Shown here: one piece after another, positions 60,040 through 64,000 of the stretch | How the letters are laid out: the number at the start of each line of letters is the position of its first letter | Position numbering within the stretch: the stretch's first letter is position 1 | DNA from: Dokdonella immobilis | GTDB lineage: Bacteria > Pseudomonadota > Gammaproteobacteria > Xanthomonadales > Rhodanobacteraceae | Reading direction: 5' to 3' | NCBI RefSeq assembly: GCF_900115085.1 | Contig: NZ_FOVF01000003.1 | Span: 219,917 to 283,916, forward strand | DNA length: 64,000 bases | The notes under the pieces: model-generated | The model's input: the letters and a program-made list of their open reading frames with translations, nothing else | What the model was told of the DNA's origin: nothing | Database searches by the model: none | Translations under genes and position numbers: made by a program

Positions 60040-60423
60040 ATGGCGCGCATCCTCAAGCGCAAGGACTTTGCGCGGTGGCAGGCAAGCGAGAAGCTGCCCG
60101 ATACGACCTTATGCAAAGCGGTCAAGGAAATGGAAAGAGGCCTGATCGACGCGGATCTCGGGGGCCATCTCTACAAGAAGCGGGTGGCGCGTCCCGGCGC
60201 CGGCAAGAGTGGAGGTTACCGCACCCTGCTGTCGGCCCGAATCGGAAACCGCTACGTCTTCCTGCATGGGTTTCCCAAGAGCGACAAGGCGAACATCACG
60301 CAGGACGAGAAGAAGGCGCTTCAATTTGCTGGCAGGATATTCCTGGAACTATCTGCCGAGAACCTGTCGAAGGCGTTGCAGTCGGGGGTGTTAATGGAGG
60401 TGCAATGTGAGCAAGATCATTGA
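60040..60423 (+). CDS. HigB/RelE-type toxin
   Basis: 127 residues from the ATG at 60040 (GGAGG just upstream). RelE-like core: KSGGYRTLLSARIGNRYVFLHGFPKSDKANI, preceded by LYKKRVARPGAGK. The toxin precedes its antitoxin, the order typical of HigBA. It likely cleaves mRNA on ribosomes. It overlaps the antitoxin start by 17 bases. Confidence 0.88.
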   Translation: MARILKRKDFARWQASEKLPDTTLCKAVKEMERGLIDADLGGHLYKKRVARPGAGKSGGYRTLLSARIGNRYVFLHGFPKSDKANITQDEKKALQFAGRIFLELSAENLSKALQSGVLMEVQCEQDH

Positions 60424-60709
60424 ATCCCTGCGCAGCGATCTGGCTGCGCTTCACGAAGTGGGGGCGATCGGCAAGGTGACGATGCGCAAGCTCGACGCAA
60501 TCTGCCCACCACCGGTGCGGGAGTTCGGCGCCGAGGACATCAGGCGACTACGGCAGAAGCTGAAATTCAGCCAGCCGGTGTTTGCGCATCATTTGCACAC
60601 CTCGGCATCTACCGTGCGCAAGTGGGAGCAAGGCGAAACTCGACCCGCTGGCCCGGCGCTCAAACTACTCAACGTCATCGCCGACAAGGGTTTGCAGGCC
60701 ATCATCTGA
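60407..60709 (+). CDS. HigA-type XRE antitoxin
   Basis: 100 residues with a GTG start and GGAGG upstream. Helix-turn-helix: DIRRLRQKLKFSQPVFAHHLHTSASTVRKWEQGETRPAGPALKLL. It represses its own operon and neutralises the upstream toxin. The pair stabilises the tRNA-Leu region. Confidence 0.9.
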   Translation: MSKIIESLRSDLAALHEVGAIGKVTMRKLDAICPPPVREFGAEDIRRLRQKLKFSQPVFAHHLHTSASTVRKWEQGETRPAGPALKLLNVIADKGLQAII

Positions 60710-60752
60710 TGTCTGACGGCGGAGACAGGTATTCGGAAAATCGAAGGTAGTT

Positions 60753-60885
60753 CAAGCCTCGAATCTTGAATTTGCATGCTTCCCGCAAGATTGCGGCAGA
60801 CGTCTTCACTTGACAGCGGGGATCGCTACTTTTGGTCTCAGCTCAAGGCGCGCGGAAGCCAGGCGCTGCTGATTTTCGATAGAAC
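60753..60885 (-). repeat. Downstream flank of tRNA-Leu, unit 4
   Basis: About 133 bases directly downstream of the second full tRNA-Leu copy, matching the other three flanks (CTTGAATTTGCATGCTTC, GATTTTCGATAGAACTGG). Confidence 0.8.
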
Positions 60886-60972
60886 TGGTGCCCGGAGCGG
60901 GGGTCGAACCCGCATGGCCTTGCGGCCGAGGGATTTTAAGTCCCTTGCGTATACCAGTTTCGCCATCCGGGC
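60886..60972 (-). tRNA. tRNA-Leu(UAA), copy 2
   Basis: Identical in sequence to the copy at 59472-59558: 87 bases, UAA anticodon, encoded CCA. It is the copy farthest upstream in its own reading direction, so it is a candidate for the original chromosomal gene. Confidence 0.93.
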
Positions 60973-61101
60973 CAGCGCGAAGGATGCCCGATGCCAGCGC
61001 GCACGACCAGCGTGCGGCCGTGAATCGGCTCAAGAGGCGGATTCGGATCAGGCCCGGTGGCTGCTACAGCGACGTCGCGGCTGCAGTCGTTACAGGATGG
61101 A

Positions 61102-61374
61102 CTATCCGACCGACGCCAATGGCAGTTCGGCCAGGGTCGAGACGGTCAACGGATCCCGCGCCACCGGTGCGAACTCCTCGTCGCTGCGAAGGTGGCGGAA
61201 GCACTGGCCGGCGGTCCATTGCAGGGGTCGGCCGTCGTCGAGGTGGACGCGGTGTGGGAAATCGGAAAGCGATTGAGGCGCCGTCGTGCGGGCTCGATCG
61301 ATAGGCTGATAGACCAGAACATGATGCTTGCGATGGGTCTTGCGGCTGCAGACCTCGATATAGCGCGTTGGCAT
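61102..61374 (-). CDS. Hypothetical small protein
   Basis: 90 residues with GGGAGGG before the ATG. It starts PTRYIEVCSRKTHRKHHVLVYQPI and contains HRVHLDDGRPLQWTAGQCFRHL, a beta-rich pattern that seems protein-like. No named family recognised. Confidence 0.55.
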   Translation of the reverse strand: MPTRYIEVCSRKTHRKHHVLVYQPIDRARTTAPQSLSDFPHRVHLDDGRPLQWTAGQCFRHLRSDEEFAPVARDPLTVSTLAELPLASVG

Positions 61375-61561
61375 GTCAGCCCTCCCCTGTCATGTTTCAA
61401 CCGTGGCCATTTCATTCCTGGCCCGCTGAACCGAAAGGCAATATCCCGATGGTGGAGTCAAATCCACGATCGCGATTGGGCATTCGTTCATCCAGGCCAC
61501 GCCCTGCACTTGCCCGGATGGCCCATGCCGCGGCGCGCCGCTGGCTCGCAGAAAGCCGCGC

Positions 61562-61584
61562 AAAAGAAAACCCGCCAGGGCGGG
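61562..61584 (-). terminator. Terminator downstream of tRNA-Cys
   Basis: On the minus strand CCCGCC / GGCGGG around CT, followed by TTTTCTTTT. It lies 8 bases beyond the CCA of tRNA-Cys. Confidence 0.85.
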
Positions 61585-61591
61585 TCGACTA

Positions 61592-61664
61592 TGGAGGCCT
61601 GGGTCGGAATCGAACCGGCGTACGCGGCTTTGCAGGCCGCTGCATGACCTATCGCCCCAGTGCC
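61592..61664 (-). tRNA. tRNA-Cys(GCA)
   Basis: 73 bases with encoded CCA. Anticodon stem GCGGC/GCCGC with loop CTGCAAA gives GCA. T-arm GCCGG TTCGATT CCGAC. The acceptor 5' strand GGCACTG pairs badly with CCAGGCC (positions 4-6); a bulged A at position 4 would restore GGC-CTGG. Probably functional but atypical. Confidence 0.85.
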
Positions 61665-61818
61665 TTACTTCTTCTGCCGCGTTCGCCAGCCAAAACCGGC
61701 CCAATTATCGACCGGAAGAATACCGCATCAGGGCGCCATTTTGGCGCTCACGTACACGGCCAACTTCTGAACTGGGCTTGCTATCCATTGGGGAACGCAG
61801 CAATGACCGAGAAATGCT

Positions 61819-62619
61819 TCACCCAATCTGTTCGACTTCAAACGAGAATGCCTGCCGATGAACGTCAACCAGATAGACCGGGATCGCTGGCTTTCGCTCC
61901 GCGGCGGCTTTGAGAATCCGCGCTCGCTCGTCGGCCCCTGACCTCATGCCCAAGTAGACGTGCTGGAGTGCCTCCGGCGGAAAGTCCATAAAGCCAGCGG
62001 GTGTTTCCCACCGAACGACTCTCCATTCGCCCTCGGGCTCCCAATGGTCCGATTTTGTCGCGAGCATCTCCTTGGCGAACTTCAGTCGCGCTTCGCTGCC
62101 CTTCGGCGTATCCACAGATAGATCGATGGCGGGACGATCGCCAGCGTAGTCGACATCTACAATGGGTGCCGGCCATTCCGATTTGAGGCGGAATGCCAAA
62201 CAGTAGCCTTTGTGGCTGTCGGCATAGTGCGCCCACATGCATGGGTCGTCCCAAGAACTCGTGAAGCAACAGACACTAGACCGGCGGATGCTTTCGCGCA
62301 TGCCATGCGGCAAAAGAACCTTGACCTCTGGGGAGTTCAGCCCGCCATTGCGCGCGATGTCCAACAACCGGATTGCCTGAGGGTGATTGCGCGCCCAGCC
62401 GTTCCCCTCAATCATTCTTTCGGCCTGTCGTAGTTGATCGTCTATCGACTTGTCCGGCATGACAAAATTTGGATTGCAATCGAAAGGGTCGTTGAACGCT
62501 TCCGGGCTGCTACACCACATTTTCGACTCGGCGATGATCTCTTCGGGCTCGCGCGCCTTTGTCGAGTCCGCAGCGTGAAATTGGCGGAAGCGATAGATGA
62601 GAGTGTCAGAATCGATCAT
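61819..62619 (-). CDS. DUF2971 family protein (first of two)
   Basis: 266 residues from the ATG at 62619. DUF2971 signature segments: MWCSSPEAFNDPFDCNPNF, VCCFTSSWDDPCMWAHYADSHKGYCLAF and EGEWRVVRWE, then VYLGMRSGADE. Function unknown. Adjacent to a second DUF2971 gene on the same strand, possibly a divergent duplicate. Confidence 0.83.
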   Translation of the reverse strand: MIDSDTLIYRFRQFHAADSTKAREPEEIIAESKMWCSSPEAFNDPFDCNPNFVMPDKSIDDQLRQAERMIEGNGWARNHPQAIRLLDIARNGGLNSPEVKVLLPHGMRESIRRSSVCCFTSSWDDPCMWAHYADSHKGYCLAFRLKSEWPAPIVDVDYAGDRPAIDLSVDTPKGSEARLKFAKEMLATKSDHWEPEGEWRVVRWETPAGFMDFPPEALQHVYLGMRSGADERARILKAAAERKPAIPVYLVDVHRQAFSFEVEQIG

Positions 62620-62789
62620 GGGACCTACCCGCAGATTGGAAACGACTGCTAGCAGACGCGGAAAATTCTGTTTGTGCTGGCCCGGTAATTGCCGCGTCCG
62701 ACACACCGCTGATTGCGAGCGATACTTGAGCCGCTCTCCAAATGTTCACACTCATTCTACTCTTCCGACCTGACCGGGAAACTTGCCCA

Positions 62790-63620
62790 TCAAGGCACTC
62801 TAAGCAACCTAAGCCGTGTTCCGACATCAGGCTTAACGACTTGATAAATCTCCGGCATCGGAAATTTCTTCGATTGCCGCATGCCAAGGATTTTCGCGAG
62901 AATGTCCAATATCGCAGCATCGCGGCAACGCAACCCAAGGATAATTCCCGTAAGGGCATCCGGACGGAAGCCTCGTTGGATGTTTGCGTTCCCTATCTCA
63001 ACTGCTCGCCACTCTCGCTCGTCCTTCCACTGCTCCTCCTTTTCCATTAGAAGGCGCAAATTCGTATCATGATCAAGTTGATCTAACGACTCGATTACCC
63101 GCTTCGGCTCCTTGGAGTAAGTCATCCTGTGCAGTACGAAGCATCTCGGATCTCGGCTCGGATCGAACTGGATGCAGATACCGCTATGATCGTTACTATA
63201 GTGGCTCCAAAGCCTTGAGACGCGAGGGTCTGCGCTGAATGAGCAGACGCCCAACTGCCGCAAAAATCTCTCATGTGCATTACGAAGAAGCCGCTCCAGC
63301 AATTTCGGATTGGCTATCAAATCGGACCTAACAAGAGTTCGAGCCCTGGCGCTACCAATATTGTTCTCGCGGCGAAAATAGTGTTCAACCGATCGTCTCA
63401 GGGCAGCTCCTTTTTCGGACATTTTGTAATGAATAGAAAAATCGAAAGGATCATTGAGGCTATCCGCGCTTGCCATCCAAAGCTGATTTCTGACAACGAT
63501 ATCTTCGAGTCTCTGCCAACCGGCACTGTCATCGACTTTCGGCAGCACCCGATACTTGTAAACGAAACGGGGTTGCCCACTTTTCGCGAAGATTCTCCGC
63601 CTCTCCAAGAGCGGCGTCAT
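62790..63620 (-). CDS. DUF2971 family protein (second of two)
   Basis: 276 residues. The same family pattern as the downstream neighbour: LWMASADSLNDPFDFSIHY, VCSFSADPRVSRLWSHYSNDHSGICIQF, DEREWRAVEIG and GIILGLRCRD. The two share motifs but are clearly diverged. It is directly next to the IS3 element. Less GC-rich than core genes. Confidence 0.82.
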   Translation of the reverse strand: MTPLLERRRIFAKSGQPRFVYKYRVLPKVDDSAGWQRLEDIVVRNQLWMASADSLNDPFDFSIHYKMSEKGAALRRSVEHYFRRENNIGSARARTLVRSDLIANPKLLERLLRNAHERFLRQLGVCSFSADPRVSRLWSHYSNDHSGICIQFDPSRDPRCFVLHRMTYSKEPKRVIESLDQLDHDTNLRLLMEKEEQWKDEREWRAVEIGNANIQRGFRPDALTGIILGLRCRDAAILDILAKILGMRQSKKFPMPEIYQVVKPDVGTRLRLLRVP

Positions 63621-63670
63621 CTCATTGCGACGAATGTTTTGCTCTAATCTTTCTCTGGTTTGGGACAGAT

Positions 63671-64000
63671 TGGACTACCCCCGATTTCTCGGACGGGTTA
63701 ATTAGGCGACACCGCCATCTTCTCGAACTGCTCCGGTGATTGGTAGCCGAGAGCGCTGTGTAGCCTCTGTCGGTTGTAGAACACCTCGATATAGTCGAAT
63801 ACTTTGCTGCGCGCCTGGTCGCGGTCGACGAAGCGCTCGTGGTGCGTGAGCTCCTGTTTCAGCGAACTGAAGAAGCTCTCCATCACGGCATTGTCGTAGG
63901 GCATACCCTTGCGACTCATGCTGGCGATCATCCCGGCATCGGACAATTGTTGCTGGTAGGCCTTGCTGGTGTATTGCACGCCTTGATCGCTGTGGTGGAT
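63671..64000 (-). mobile_element. IS3-family insertion sequence, right part cut by window
   Basis: A likely terminal sequence starting TGGACTACCCCCGA lies at 63671, 27 bases beyond the transposase stop. The other end is outside the window. The element borders the DUF2971 pair. Confidence 0.7.
63698..64000 (-). CDS. IS3-family transposase OrfB, C-terminal part
   Basis: Partial: the frame continues past 64000. It reads HHSDQGVQYTSKAYQQQL, SRKGMPYDNAVMESFFSSLKQEL (third DDE residue) and FYNRQRLHSALGYQSPEQFE. This is the rve integrase core end of an IS3-type OrfB. Confidence 0.93.
   Translation of the reverse strand: MHHSDQGVQYTSKAYQQQLSDAGMIASMSRKGMPYDNAVMESFFSSLKQELTHHERFVDRDQARSKVFDYIEVFYNRQRLHSALGYQSPEQFEKMAVSPN

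Noticed and set aside
61057..61647. 196-residue plus-strand open frame
   Set aside because: Antisense to a better supported small gene and to tRNA-Cys.

Overview
The window looks like a GC-rich gammaproteobacterial chromosome, most likely Xanthomonadales (Lysobacterales). The reasons are the divergent fur / omlA(bamE) pair, the exbB-exbD-msbA-lpxK and lolC/E-lolD-comEC clusters, the sdhCDAB-sdhE-ygfX order, a tmRNA tag reading ANDDNYALAA, and abundant REP-type palindromes between genes. Genus cannot be fixed from sequence reading alone.

Layout. (1) 1-2.9 kb: core housekeeping block fur, omlA/bamE, rnfH, ratA, smpB and the tmRNA gene ssrA. (2) 2.9-15.9 kb: accessory DNA that begins at the 3' end of ssrA. 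An AbiE-like type IV toxin-antitoxin pair and the C-terminal stump of a serine recombinase are followed by a second, diverged copy of the ssrA 3' end (5100-5297). Then come a zinc-ribbon membrane protein and a four-gene operon hsdR-hsdM-hsdS plus a 1260-residue SIR2-domain protein. (3) 16-17.7 kb: an EamA transporter and a PDZ lipoprotein. (4) 17.7-28.9 kb, minus strand: a nine-gene branched-chain amino-acid superoperon leuA-ilvE-leuCDB-ilvDCBH, preceded by a Leu/Val/Ile-rich leader peptide and an attenuator terminator. (5) 28.9-37.3 kb, minus strand: envelope and lipid export genes lpxK, msbA, exbD, exbB, comEC, lolD, lolC/E. (6) 37.3-38.5 kb: a tandem REP array. (7) 38.5-43.1 kb, minus strand: the succinate dehydrogenase operon with three assembly or accessory factors, an unknown small membrane protein and a GATTCCC heptamer microsatellite inside the operon. 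(8) 43.2-56 kb: mixed core and accessory genes (ygfZ, PhnD-like protein, SleB-like hydrolase, glycine-zipper lipoprotein, mgtE, tatD-like, tcdA, cytochrome c', ArsR/SRPBCC pair, two exported proteins, OmpW, GNAT, SnoaL-like and small membrane proteins). (9) 56-64 kb: a second accessory region built around four copies, whole or partial, of a tRNA-Leu(UAA) gene with its downstream flank. Between them lie small unknown genes, a HigBA-type toxin-antitoxin pair and a fragment of a REP-associated (Y1) transposase. Then follow tRNA-Cys, two DUF2971 genes and an IS3-family insertion sequence running off the right edge.

The most interesting points are two islands whose borders are duplicated ends of RNA genes (ssrA and tRNA-Leu), a SIR2 effector-like gene fused into a type I restriction operon, and a potential G-quadruplex microsatellite inside the sdh operon. 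No intact integrase is visible for either island.
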